Assembly (NCBI RefSeq): GCF_036492835.1
Contig: NZ_AP025325.1
Span: 1-45,438, forward strand
Length of the DNA stretch: 45,438 nucleotides
Source of the DNA: Fulvitalea axinellae
GTDB taxonomy: Bacteria; Bacteroidota; Bacteroidia; Cytophagales; Cyclobacteriaceae
Direction: 5' to 3'
Part shown: one piece after another, positions 24,947 through 31,351 of the stretch
Layout of the letters: each line of letters starts with the position of its first letter
Position numbering within the stretch: the stretch's first letter is position 1
Translations under genes and position numbers: made by a program
Notes under the pieces: generated by a model
Databases searched by the model: none
Seen by the model: only the letters and a program-made list of their open reading frames with translations
Told to the model about the DNA's origin: nothing

Positions 24947-25471
24947 ATGAATACAAAAGAGTTTATAACGGCATTAATGGATCAATGCCCTGATATTGTA
25001 GGGGATATAGACTCCGAGAGGTATCAAATGTTGGAAATGGAGACGGAGATGTGGCGGGGAGAATTCCATGTTCCTTTTAAGAATAAGGACACTGATCCTA
25101 TACTTAATCTTGTCGCGAATATTAATCAGCGGTCTCCAATAATAGAACACTTGTCATTTTCGGATGATTACTTTTGCGTACTAGACCATTATCTGTTCGG
25201 GGGAATCATGGAAGACAGTTTAGGGATAGAGATCTCTACTGGAAAGATCAATCTACTTGAAATAAGTGATGGGCGCATTCTTTATTCTTGCGCAAAAGAC
25301 AGTGCCAGCTTCTTGGACGCCATTCTTCAATATACGGAGTATATATCACGACTAACACAAAGGGATATAGTTGATGAAGGTACTGAGCGCAAAAGCTATA
25401 TTAATAAGGCGACTGAGTTAGCGGGTGGGGACAGCTACTTACCTTTCTTTTCGTATTTGTTTTCTCTATAG
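24947..25471 (+). CDS. Hypothetical protein, possibly SUKH-like immunity, 174 aa
   Basis: Cytosolic. The central part LGIEISTGKINLLEISDGRI followed by SCAKDSASFLDAILQYTEYI resembles the tail of SUKH-type (SMI1/KNR4-related) immunity domains: an x-G-x-E-x-x-TG strand, then a helix that starts with a Ser and F-L. The N-terminal half (EMWRGEFHVPFKNKD) does not show the usual SUKH opening, so the call is weak. It is followed at once by a strong rho-independent terminator. Confidence 0.6.
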   Translation: MNTKEFITALMDQCPDIVGDIDSERYQMLEMETEMWRGEFHVPFKNKDTDPILNLVANINQRSPIIEHLSFSDDYFCVLDHYLFGGIMEDSLGIEISTGKINLLEISDGRILYSCAKDSASFLDAILQYTEYISRLTQRDIVDEGTERKSYINKATELAGGDSYLPFFSYLFSL

Positions 25472-25477
25472 AAAACA

Positions 25478-25506
25478 CTCTCTTTAGCGGAGAGAGGCAT
25501 TTTTTT
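25478..25506 (+). terminator. Rho-independent terminator
   Basis: Stem CTCTCT (25478-25483) and AGAGAG (25491-25496) around TTTAGCGG, then GCA and a run of seven T. It begins 7 nt after the stop of the 24947 gene and ends 2 nt before the earliest start of the next ORF. It isolates the two cassettes transcriptionally. Confidence 0.85.
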
Positions 25507-25526
25507 GTATGTTGAAAATTAGAAAT

Positions 25527-26183
25527 ATGAGTAAACTGAAAATCTTTTTTTTATCGGTTATAATCGTTTTTGTGGGCGGATGCCTATATGTATTGTCTAT
25601 TTTTGACTTTTTTAGACCCAAATATTTAAATAATAGATTCAAAACGGATGGGTTTCAAACAAGAATGTTGAAATACGTTCCGACGCAAAGAAATTGTCTA
25701 TTCCTGAAAAATCGAGATAACAGCGACGAATCAAGTTTTTTGTTGGAACTAAGGCCAACAGTCTCTTTTCATAGCGACTCAACTAAAACCATAAGGATAG
25801 GATATATACGGCCAGGATCTGATGGGGCTTCGGATAAAATTTCTTATGTCAAAATCCTTGGAAAGGAACGTAATACTGAAGAATATGTCGATATCACAAA
25901 AGATTTTTATGAACAGGAATTCCATTATACCTTAGATAGTACTCTAGAGCATTCAGGAACCAGTGTAGTTTCAAAGTATGGTTATGTTTCATTACCTAGT
26001 ATTGACTGGTATATAAATAAGTATAACAATAGAAGATTAATAGGAAATGTTACTCCACAAAGAGAAATATTATTGATATACACAGGTTCTTTGGAGATAA
26101 TGGATGTTAAAGTTGAGGTATTTAAAGAGCATTCTAATAAGGGCGATTCACTTATTTCCTCTTCTCCGGTTATGAGGCCCTGA
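25527..26183 (+). CDS. Hypothetical membrane-anchored protein or lipoprotein, 218 aa
   Basis: The ATG at 25527 gives MSKLKIFFLSVIIVFVGGCL, a hydrophobic N-terminus whose VGGC could also be a lipobox. An ATG 6 codons upstream (25509) would lie right behind the terminator. The exported part is beta-rich: ESSFLLELRPTVSFHSD, TIRIGYIRPGSDGASDK and REILLIYTGSLEIMDVKVEV. AT-rich. Family not recognised. Confidence 0.65.
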   Translation: MSKLKIFFLSVIIVFVGGCLYVLSIFDFFRPKYLNNRFKTDGFQTRMLKYVPTQRNCLFLKNRDNSDESSFLLELRPTVSFHSDSTKTIRIGYIRPGSDGASDKISYVKILGKERNTEEYVDITKDFYEQEFHYTLDSTLEHSGTSVVSKYGYVSLPSIDWYINKYNNRRLIGNVTPQREILLIYTGSLEIMDVKVEVFKEHSNKGDSLISSSPVMRP

Positions 26184-26196
26184 TAATCTATAACGA

Positions 26197-26604
26197 ATGA
26201 CAAATCTTGAGATGGAAAAGGGGTTGCCCCTTGATATGAAAGGGAACTACTGTCAGTTTGAGGACCGGGGTGAGGTTAGGTTTATTGAGATCTATACTTT
26301 AGAGTATGACATAAAGGAAGTTGAGTTTCTCAATAAGATTGGGGTGTATGAGGAGAGTAACACTTACTCTTTTATCCGTCTGTGTAAGGGGGATATTCCG
26401 AAAGGCACGAGATACATATACAAGCTTATGACGTATCTGAATGACAGTAAATCGGAAGACCTATGGACGTTTAATGAGGCGATTCATGAATATGAGGAAG
26501 TGGGGTTTACGACATCCGATGAGCTGTTTCTGTATTGCGAAGATAGGTGGGGTATCGGTAAACAGGATTTTACAGGATATAATGAGACGGACCTTCCGTA
26601 TTAG
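26197..26604 (+). CDS. Hypothetical acidic cytosolic protein, 135 aa
   Basis: Starts 13 nt after the previous stop at ATG 26197 (MTNLEMEKGLPLDMKGNYCQ). Contains GEVRFIEIYTLEYDIKEVEF, PKGTRYIYKLMTYLND and a C-terminal LFLYCEDRWGIGKQDF. Net acidic, no signal, immunity-like size. Family not recognised. A degenerate palindrome (GGGCAGG...GATGCCC) follows the stop. Confidence 0.6.
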   Translation: MTNLEMEKGLPLDMKGNYCQFEDRGEVRFIEIYTLEYDIKEVEFLNKIGVYEESNTYSFIRLCKGDIPKGTRYIYKLMTYLNDSKSEDLWTFNEAIHEYEEVGFTTSDELFLYCEDRWGIGKQDFTGYNETDLPY

Positions 26605-26693
26605 AGGGACGGGCAGGTGGCGGGATGCCCATATCCTCGCATTCCGTTTCTGAGGGTGACAATGGGTCTGGACGTACTTAACAGCGGAAAGGT

Positions 26694-27041
26694 ATGTATA
26701 AGTTTTATTTGGCCATATTAACGTTTATGTACGGGATTAGCTTGTTTTACCTTAGCGTGAATATCGACGCTTTTCCATGGTATGCTCATAGGCCTGACGG
26801 GTGGTACTTGTTAATCGAGTTTACTATTCCGAATACCTTTATTGGCTTGATCTTGTCTTCGCTGTTGATTCTTAGGAAGAAGATCCTCTTAGGTGGGCTA
26901 ATACTGGTTTATACCTGTTTAACTTTTTACACAGCGCTAACCAGAAGCAATTCGGAGCCTACGCTGTTTGTCCTCAACCTTGTGTTGGTGGCTTGTTTGT
27001 TTGTTTACACGCAAATCATTTACTCTAGAGGGAAAGGATAA
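26694..27041 (+). CDS. Four-helix integral membrane protein, 115 aa
   Basis: Hydrophobic segments at ~2-22 (FYLAILTFMYGISLFYLSV), ~42-60 (LIEFTIPNTFIGLILSSLLI), ~66-84 (LLGGLILVYTCLTFYTAL) and ~91-110 (LFVLNLVLVACLFVYTQIIY) predict four membrane passes. Compact four-helix proteins with this plan can be immunity proteins for membrane-active toxins, but no family was recognised. Confidence 0.65.
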   Translation: MYKFYLAILTFMYGISLFYLSVNIDAFPWYAHRPDGWYLLIEFTIPNTFIGLILSSLLILRKKILLGGLILVYTCLTFYTALTRSNSEPTLFVLNLVLVACLFVYTQIIYSRGKG

Positions 27042-27096
27042 ACTAGCGTTGCACTTATATGACTTTTTGTTTTTTATGGAGAGGGTAGGGGGCTGA

Positions 27097-27387
27097 ACCG
27101 CTGAGCCCATTGATAATGAAACAATAGAGAAAAATCAATTTATTACAGATGCTTTATCAGCATTACAAGATTTAATAAAGGACGGAACAATAGAAAGCGT
27201 CTATTATGAAAGGGATGGAACTAGATCAACTGCAAGAGATGAAGATAATAAGTTATATGACCGAAAGTTCACTAATGTTTATAAGATGAAGTTTAAGGAA
27301 ATAAAGTATGATAATAATGGTTTTTCTTTTGAGGGGAAATTATTATTGGAATATAAGGAACAAGATCGTTTAGATGACAATGATTAA
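27097..27387 (+). pseudogene. Start-less C-terminal fragment (candidate displaced toxin tip)
   Basis: The frame is open from just after a TGA at 27094-27096 to TAA at 27385-27387 and encodes 96 residues with a typical coding look (NQFITDALSALQDLIKDGTI, TNVYKMKFKEIKYDNNGFSF), ending EYKEQDRLDDND. There is no start codon until a Met ~65 residues in. The sequence GGGGGCTGAACC just before it recurs at 29140-29150. This is what a toxin tip cut off from its long N-terminal carrier would look like. The next ORF overlaps by 8 nt, like a toxin-immunity pair. Confidence 0.5.
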
Positions 27388-27514
27388 GGGCAAACACATA
27401 TTAATCATATTACTATCATTAATAGTAATATTTATAATTGCGTTATATTACTATATAGCAATTGGGCTCGGATCTACGTTACTTAAAATACTTAAGGGTA
27501 TTATAAATTACTAA
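27380..27514 (+). CDS. Single-helix membrane peptide, 44 aa
   Basis: ATG 27380 overlaps the end of the preceding fragment by 8 nt. It encodes MIKGKHILIILLSLIVIFII followed by ALYYYIAIGLG and a basic end (KILKGIIN). Almost entirely a membrane helix. The overlap suggests coupling to the preceding reading frame and hence the cognate small immunity or accessory protein. It is short, so it could also be chance. Confidence 0.45.
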   Translation: MIKGKHILIILLSLIVIFIIALYYYIAIGLGSTLLKILKGIINY

Positions 27515-27533
27515 TGCGGATCAAGGATAAGCA

Positions 27534-27680
27534 ATGATAAAACAATTCGTTTTTAATTTAAATAACCATACTTTAGATTTGTACAATCTAAAGCACCCCG
27601 CTCCTACCGGTTTACCTGTCGCCCGTTTCTGGCTAGAAAATCTGAAACTCACGCTGATCGAATTGGCCATTTGGCCGTAA
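27534..27680 (+). pseudogene. 48-codon ORF running into a boundary repeat
   Basis: AAGGA lies 6-7 nt before ATG 27534. It encodes MIKQFVFNLNNHTLDLYNLK, then enters boundary repeat copy X and stops at 27678-27680. The perfect inverted repeat CTTTAGATT/AATCTAAAG (27571-27593) lies within it. Probably the 5' end of a gene whose remainder was replaced by the repeat, or non-coding. Confidence 0.3.
27571..27593. repeat. Perfect 9-bp-stem palindrome
   Basis: CTTTAGATT, loop TGTAC, AATCTAAAG. No T-tract follows, so it is not a standard terminator; it could be a protein-binding site or a transcript end signal. Confidence 0.6.
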
Positions 27681-27784
27681 CGCAAGGGCTGTATCAATAA
27701 AAAATGGACGAAAAATCCAGTGTGTATGACATACCGTATTTTTTGCGTTTAGCGTTTTTTTTCAACAAGGACTATCCCCGGAAT
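27624..27784 (+). repeat. Cassette-boundary repeat, copy X
   Basis: CGTTTCTGGCTAG, GCTGATCGAATTGGCC, CGTAACGCAAGGGCTGTATC, AATAAAAAATGGA, a decayed hairpin AAAAATCC...GTATTTTTT, TTGCGTTT and TTCAACAAGGACTATCCCCG. The same order occurs at 29742-30025. A 47-codon ORF (27704-27847) runs through it but is not preserved in the other copies. Confidence 0.8.
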
Positions 27785-27867
27785 ACCGAAGGACTCATAT
27801 GCGCAAATGAATACATAGCACATAGAGAAGAGGAAGAAAGGAACTAGGCCTTCTGTTGTGGTCTAGC

Positions 27868-27912
27868 CACATAGCCGAAAATCGATTGTCCGATTAATAG
27901 GGGCCTGGACCA
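27868..27912 (+). repeat. Second boundary motif, copy 1
   Basis: CCACATAGCCGAAAATCGAT, TGTCCGATTAATAGGGG and CCTGGACCA. It is nearly identical to 29107-29151 and directly precedes a new cassette fragment, as there. Confidence 0.8.
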
Positions 27913-27931
27913 ATTTCAATCTTAAATCCTT

Positions 27932-28287
27932 ATGGAACGCAATATTCACAAAAGTGGAATGGTTGAATTCCCTCATACAGGCACCGAAGTTACTGGTTCA
28001 GGTACGGTGGGACAATATTCAATAAACAATACTGTGCTGTATGAATACTATAATAGAAATGATGTCACAACTGGAGTAGAAGACCATATCAAGGATACTA
28101 TACTAACAGTCAGTTCAATGCTTTAAGAAATAAACATTTTATAAATTCGATGTCAAGAAATGGCTTTTCAAGGGTGTTTGTAGCCCCATCGATAGTCAAT
28201 GATGTATCAACAACAGGTTCAACAATAAATATCATTGGAGATAATAAAGGGATACACGATAACCACTTACATTTCGATACAGACTAA
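27932..28287 (+). pseudogene. Frameshifted cassette gene
   Basis: From ATG 27932 the frame encodes MERNIHKSGMVEFPHTGTEV, then GQYSINNTVLYEYYNRNDVT, and stops at 28124-28126. A second frame, open across the overlap, continues with GYYTNSQFNALRNKHFINSM, SRNGFSRVFVAPSIVND and ends GDNKGIHDNHLHFDTD at 28285-28287. Both halves read like protein, so a single frameshift near 28080-28100 best explains them. The His-rich end (HDNHLHFD) could be catalytic in a toxin, but the family is not recognised. Confidence 0.5.
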
Positions 28288-28298
28288 CTAAATTTATT

Positions 28299-28868
28299 AT
28301 GCTAAAGAGATGGTCACTTTTATTTTTGTTTCAAGTAATAAGTCTTCCTGTTTTTTCTCAATTCCAATTAGGGTTACCTCTTTATGATGACTCTGATTCA
28401 TTTCACTTCTATTGTAAATATGGGGATATTAAAGTGAATGATAATGCGGTATTACTAGGTGACAAGGGCATATTTGAGGAGGTTAAGATCACCAGAAAAA
28501 GTAGATACGATTCATTATTACTCCACAAGAAAAATTTTCCAAGAAGGCTACAAATAAAACCTATTGGAACATTGATTACAACAAAAAGTAAAGAAAATTT
28601 CAGATTACTATTGAATTACGGAAAAAACACCTTAGATAAGGCATTATTTCGAAAACTAGAGAAGGCTGATCTTCATTTGACGAATTCAGATACAAAACCT
28701 ACAGATATAATTGATTTCTATGGCTTTGTATATACACTTTCTTTCACAAAGAATCCTGAAACTATAATTGTATACGATATAAACACTTTAACTAAAAAAG
28801 GTAAATCTAGTAGAACGATACTTTTGATGACTGGAAATACTATTCGAACTAGATTAAACTTATTTTAA
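28299..28868 (+). CDS. Hypothetical secreted or periplasmic protein, 189 aa
   Basis: The signal peptide MLKRWSLLFLFQVISLPVFS ends just before QFQLG. It starts 11 nt after the preceding pseudogene, as an immunity gene follows its toxin. The mature part is KYGDIKVNDNAVLLGDKGIF, RRLQIKPIGTLITTKSKENF and DIIDFYGFVYTLSFTKNPET. Strongly AT-rich. Family not recognised. Periplasmic location would suit immunity to a cell-envelope toxin (inference). Confidence 0.65.
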   Translation: MLKRWSLLFLFQVISLPVFSQFQLGLPLYDDSDSFHFYCKYGDIKVNDNAVLLGDKGIFEEVKITRKSRYDSLLLHKKNFPRRLQIKPIGTLITTKSKENFRLLLNYGKNTLDKALFRKLEKADLHLTNSDTKPTDIIDFYGFVYTLSFTKNPETIIVYDINTLTKKGKSSRTILLMTGNTIRTRLNLF

Positions 28869-29044
28869 AAACAACGAATGAAATACTTAACTAATATTTT
28901 ATTGAATCTCTTCCGATCGGCTAAGGTGTGCCGTGAAGCGACCGCCGGCATCCGCAAGGATGAAACAAGGTCGCATGCTGTATTCGAGATGGTGGCAGGC
29001 CTGCCAGAGTCGCCGTACAGGCGGAGGCTCCAAACCGCTCTATT

Positions 29045-29151
29045 TTGGCCGTAACGCAGGGGCTGTATCAAAAAAATGGATGGAAAATCCGGTGTGTTTG
29101 CATGCCCACATAGCCGAAAATCGATTGTCCGATTAATAGGGGGCTGAACCA
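29045..29151 (+). repeat. Boundary repeat, copy Z, joined to the second boundary motif
   Basis: TTGGCCGTAACGCAGGGGCT, GTATCAAAAAAATGGATGGA, AAATCCGGTGTG, then CCACATAGCCGAAAATCGAT and TGTCCGATTAATAGGGGG. Here the two boundary motifs that are ~90 bp apart at copy X are fused. GC-rich sequence at 28920-29040 before it resembles degenerate A/B elements (GGTGGCAGGCCTGCC). Confidence 0.75.
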
Positions 29152-29227
29152 AAAAGTAGTTGAACCTGGGTATAGCCATGAATTTGAAAAGGCACTAGGG
29201 AACACTGAGTTTATATGGAAAGATTGA
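29152..29227 (+). pseudogene. Short start-less coding fragment after the boundary motif
   Basis: In the frame that runs out of the boundary motif, the codons give KVVEPGYSHEFEKALGNTEF then IWKD and a TGA. This protein-like C-terminal end of ~25 residues lies just before the 29232 gene. It is consistent with the last residues of a lost toxin whose immunity gene follows. It is too short to be certain. Confidence 0.3.
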
Positions 29228-29231
29228 GGTT

Positions 29232-29735
29232 ATGATTCACAATATTGACAAGGACTTTGATATTATTCCTGAAAAAGGAATCGGTAATATAAGACTAGGG
29301 ACAAGCATTTATTATTTTCAAGAACTTTATGAAAAACAAAAAAAGGATCAATACATAGATATAAAACCTACTATAAACCCTAATTTAATTTATTTGACAG
29401 ATGTTGAATATTGTGACTTTGTGACATTTTCTTTTAATTGTAATGGTATTTTATCTATAATAACTCTGAAAAATGGGTATGAAGGGAAATTATGGGGCAC
29501 TATAACGTTGAATTCTCAAGTCAAAGACATATTTAACACTATTGATGTTAAAGAGTTTGAAATAGAAGATGGGTTTCTAGTTATAAATAACTATACAAAA
29601 CTTTATTTCTTTCTGGGTGAAGATGTTCCTGATTTCTCCGAATATCATGAAACTAAAGACTTAAAAATAAAAGAAATATTAATAATTGATAAAGAATTAC
29701 TATCTCACCGCCCCCCCGCTAACACAAGTATATAG
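29232..29735 (+). CDS. Hypothetical immunity-like cytosolic protein, 167 aa
   Basis: MIHNIDKDFDIIPEKGIGNI followed by LGTSIYYFQEL recalls the opening (I-x-P-x-x-GxGxIxLG) of several small beta-sheet immunity proteins. Then YCDFVTFSFNCNGILSIITL and YTKLYFFLGEDVPDFSEYHE. No signal peptide. The last ~10 residues (SHRPPANTSI) are encoded at the edge of boundary copy Y, so the natural C-terminus may have been replaced. AT-rich. Specific family not recognised. Confidence 0.65.
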   Translation: MIHNIDKDFDIIPEKGIGNIRLGTSIYYFQELYEKQKKDQYIDIKPTINPNLIYLTDVEYCDFVTFSFNCNGILSIITLKNGYEGKLWGTITLNSQVKDIFNTIDVKEFEIEDGFLVINNYTKLYFFLGEDVPDFSEYHETKDLKIKEILIIDKELLSHRPPANTSI

Positions 29736-29741
29736 GTCGGC

Positions 29742-30025
29742 CGTTTCCGGCTTCCTAGCCGGGAACTTATCCCGATCGCATTGGCCTTTTAGACGTAACG
29801 CAAGAACTGTATCAATAAAAAATAAATGGAAAATCCGATGTGCTTGGCATAGCGGATTTTTTGCGTTTTGGGGTATCCTAGGGTGATGCCCCAGGTTGAC
29901 GAATGTAAGACCTTCGGCCTATGTAATTTGTGGCGCTATCATCAGTTTGGGGCAGTTTTTTGACTTTTTAGCGTGAGGATGGTTTCAGTCCAATTTTTAT
30001 TGTTTCAACAAAGACTATCCCCGGA
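29742..30025 (+). repeat. Cassette-boundary repeat, copy Y (most complete)
   Basis: CGTTTCCGGCTTCCTAGCC, GGGAACTTATCCCGATCGCA, TTGGCCTTTTAGACGTAACG, CAAGAACTGTATCAATAAAA, a hairpin AAAATCCG...CGGATTTTTTGCG (29830-29863), then a ~140-bp insertion absent from copy X, and TTTCAACAAAGACTATCCCC. It marks the right end of the orphan-gene array. Confidence 0.8.
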
Positions 30026-30140
30026 AAGAACAGAAAAAAAGGGAGAAGAAAGGAGCCTTTACATTCGGCCGGGGGCCGGGGCTGTTTACTCACTTATGAT
30101 TATTTTGTAAATGTGTTCGTGAGCTCACTATCGCTCGGTT

Positions 30141-30253
30141 GGAGCGACGGAGGAGTGGATAATAGCTCCGGTTTCCGGACGTTCCCGTGGCGTTTTCTTC
30201 TCTTTTTCGTTTGTTTTTCGGCGGGGAGGGTTTCGCTACGAGTTTTTTTAGGG
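30141..30253. repeat. 113-bp direct repeat D, copy 1 (partner 38386-38498)
   Basis: Nearly identical (about 96%, a handful of mismatches by eye) to 38386-38498 in the same orientation, from GGAGCGACGGAGGAG to TTTTTTTAGGG. It contains GGAGC...GCTCC and CGTTTCCGG-type inverted arms. A type B element follows 37 bp later. The two copies bracket the whole SusCD operon. Confidence 0.93.
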
Positions 30254-30290
30254 GTGTTTCTATTCTTGTTTTTCCGATCTGTTTCTGTTT

Positions 30291-30330
30291 GACCATTCGC
30301 GTGTGAGACAGGGCATGCCCGTGTCTGTCC
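30291..30330. repeat. Type B palindromic element, copy B6
   Basis: GACCATTCGCGTG leader, GAGACAGGGCATGCCCGTGT and CTGTCC. It is just beyond the end of the SusCD operon and next to repeat D copy 1. Confidence 0.85.
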
Positions 30331-30426
30331 CTAAAAAATAATGAACGGATCAGGAAGAAAAAATCCGGAAAAATCCCTTTTTCCGGATGTAAAACCTTCT
30401 GATTAGATATGTAAAAAGGAGATTTT

Positions 30427-31320
30427 CTACTCAACTTCTTCTACTTCAAGCGTTTTTTCCCACCAAAGGGAACCGTCGCCCATGAACCTTTGTATTGTAT
30501 AGGGTTTCTTGTCTTCAGACAATTTGTAAACCCAACGGTCTTTTGTCTCTTCCTGTGAGTTTTTAGACGTCTTTTCCTCGATCATGTCAAAGGAGGCGAG
30601 GTTAACGTTAATTCGGTGGTTGAACCATTGCTTAACGACGTTGTGCTTAATAATATCCTGAATAGCGAAATTACCCGTACCGTATTTGAAGGTTTCCGAT
30701 GCTTTGAAGATATGTTTTTCGTCATCCCAATCGCTGGAAATCAGTCGGCCTTTATCATCATGTTTCCACACGATTGAGATTTCGTAAGTTCCCGCAGGTT
30801 TTTCATCACTATCTTTTTCTTCTCTTATAACCTGCCATTCTTTTACCTGCCCGTTCTCTATTTTCTGGGGTGTGTAGGTTGATTTCATAAATAACTTTTC
30901 TCCCCCGATATAAGTAAACAGGATGAGTGATTTAATCTGGTCATCATCGTAATTAAGCTCTAAACGTTCCTTGCTCCCATACGGGGTTTTGTGAATCCAG
31001 TGGGTAAGATTATCCTTCACGTCATATTCAAAAGTCTGCATACCTTCCCACTTGTGTTCCTTCATGACCACGGACATGTCGATACGTTCTATTAAGCCCT
31101 TGTCGTTGTAAGTGTAGGAGTCCACTTGCTCACGAGCTCTTACTTTGTCTACTATATTGACCTTCGTAAGTTTATAAAGCCCTTTGTCGCCATTGTTTTC
31201 ATCCGGAATATCAGGAGTTTCCGTATCGTCTTTTTCATCTAAGGGGACATCGTTATTATCGCAGGCGCTGAATGCGAAAAAGCTTAACATTAGCACGATT
31301 TTAAATCTCGTTTTCATCAT
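30427..31320 (-). CDS. Lipoprotein of the SusCD operon, ~297 aa
   Basis: Signal MKTRFKIVLMLSFFAFSACD with lipobox FSAC, Cys followed by DNNDV, so probably surface-exposed. An acidic linker (EKDDTETPDIPDENNGDKG) precedes repeated strands of the YD type: YTYNDKGLIERIDM, FEYDVKDNLTHWI, LNYDDDQIKSLILF and WKHDDKGRLISSDW. This is the fold of Bacteroidota YD-repeat/DUF4595-like lipoproteins. In the position normally held by SusE/F-type accessory binding proteins, 31 bp after susD. It probably helps capture the ligand. ATG 31320 or 31317 are equally possible. Confidence 0.82.
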   Translation of the reverse strand: MMKTRFKIVLMLSFFAFSACDNNDVPLDEKDDTETPDIPDENNGDKGLYKLTKVNIVDKVRAREQVDSYTYNDKGLIERIDMSVVMKEHKWEGMQTFEYDVKDNLTHWIHKTPYGSKERLELNYDDDQIKSLILFTYIGGEKLFMKSTYTPQKIENGQVKEWQVIREEKDSDEKPAGTYEISIVWKHDDKGRLISSDWDDEKHIFKASETFKYGTGNFAIQDIIKHNVVKQWFNHRINVNLASFDMIEEKTSKNSQEETKDRWVYKLSEDKKPYTIQRFMGDGSLWWEKTLEVEEVE

Positions 31321-31351
31321 AATTGTCTCTATTTATAAAAGTGTTAGTTGC

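Noticed and set aside
27704-27847. 47-codon ORF across boundary repeat copy X
   Set aside because: The frame is not kept in copies Y and Z, so coding is unlikely.
28865-29179. 104-codon minus-strand frame
   Set aside because: It is opposite the GC-rich remnant and boundary copy Z; no protein pattern.
27624-30025. Boundary repeats as integron attC sites
   Set aside because: Inverted hairpin arms occur, but no GTTRRRY/RYYYAAC core pair is visible and there is no integrase; all cassettes face the same way without the other features of an integron.
30090-30434. 114-codon minus-strand frame after the operon
   Set aside because: Passes through a type B element and repeat D; its C-terminal similarity to a frame at 38383 reflects the DNA repeat, not a gene.
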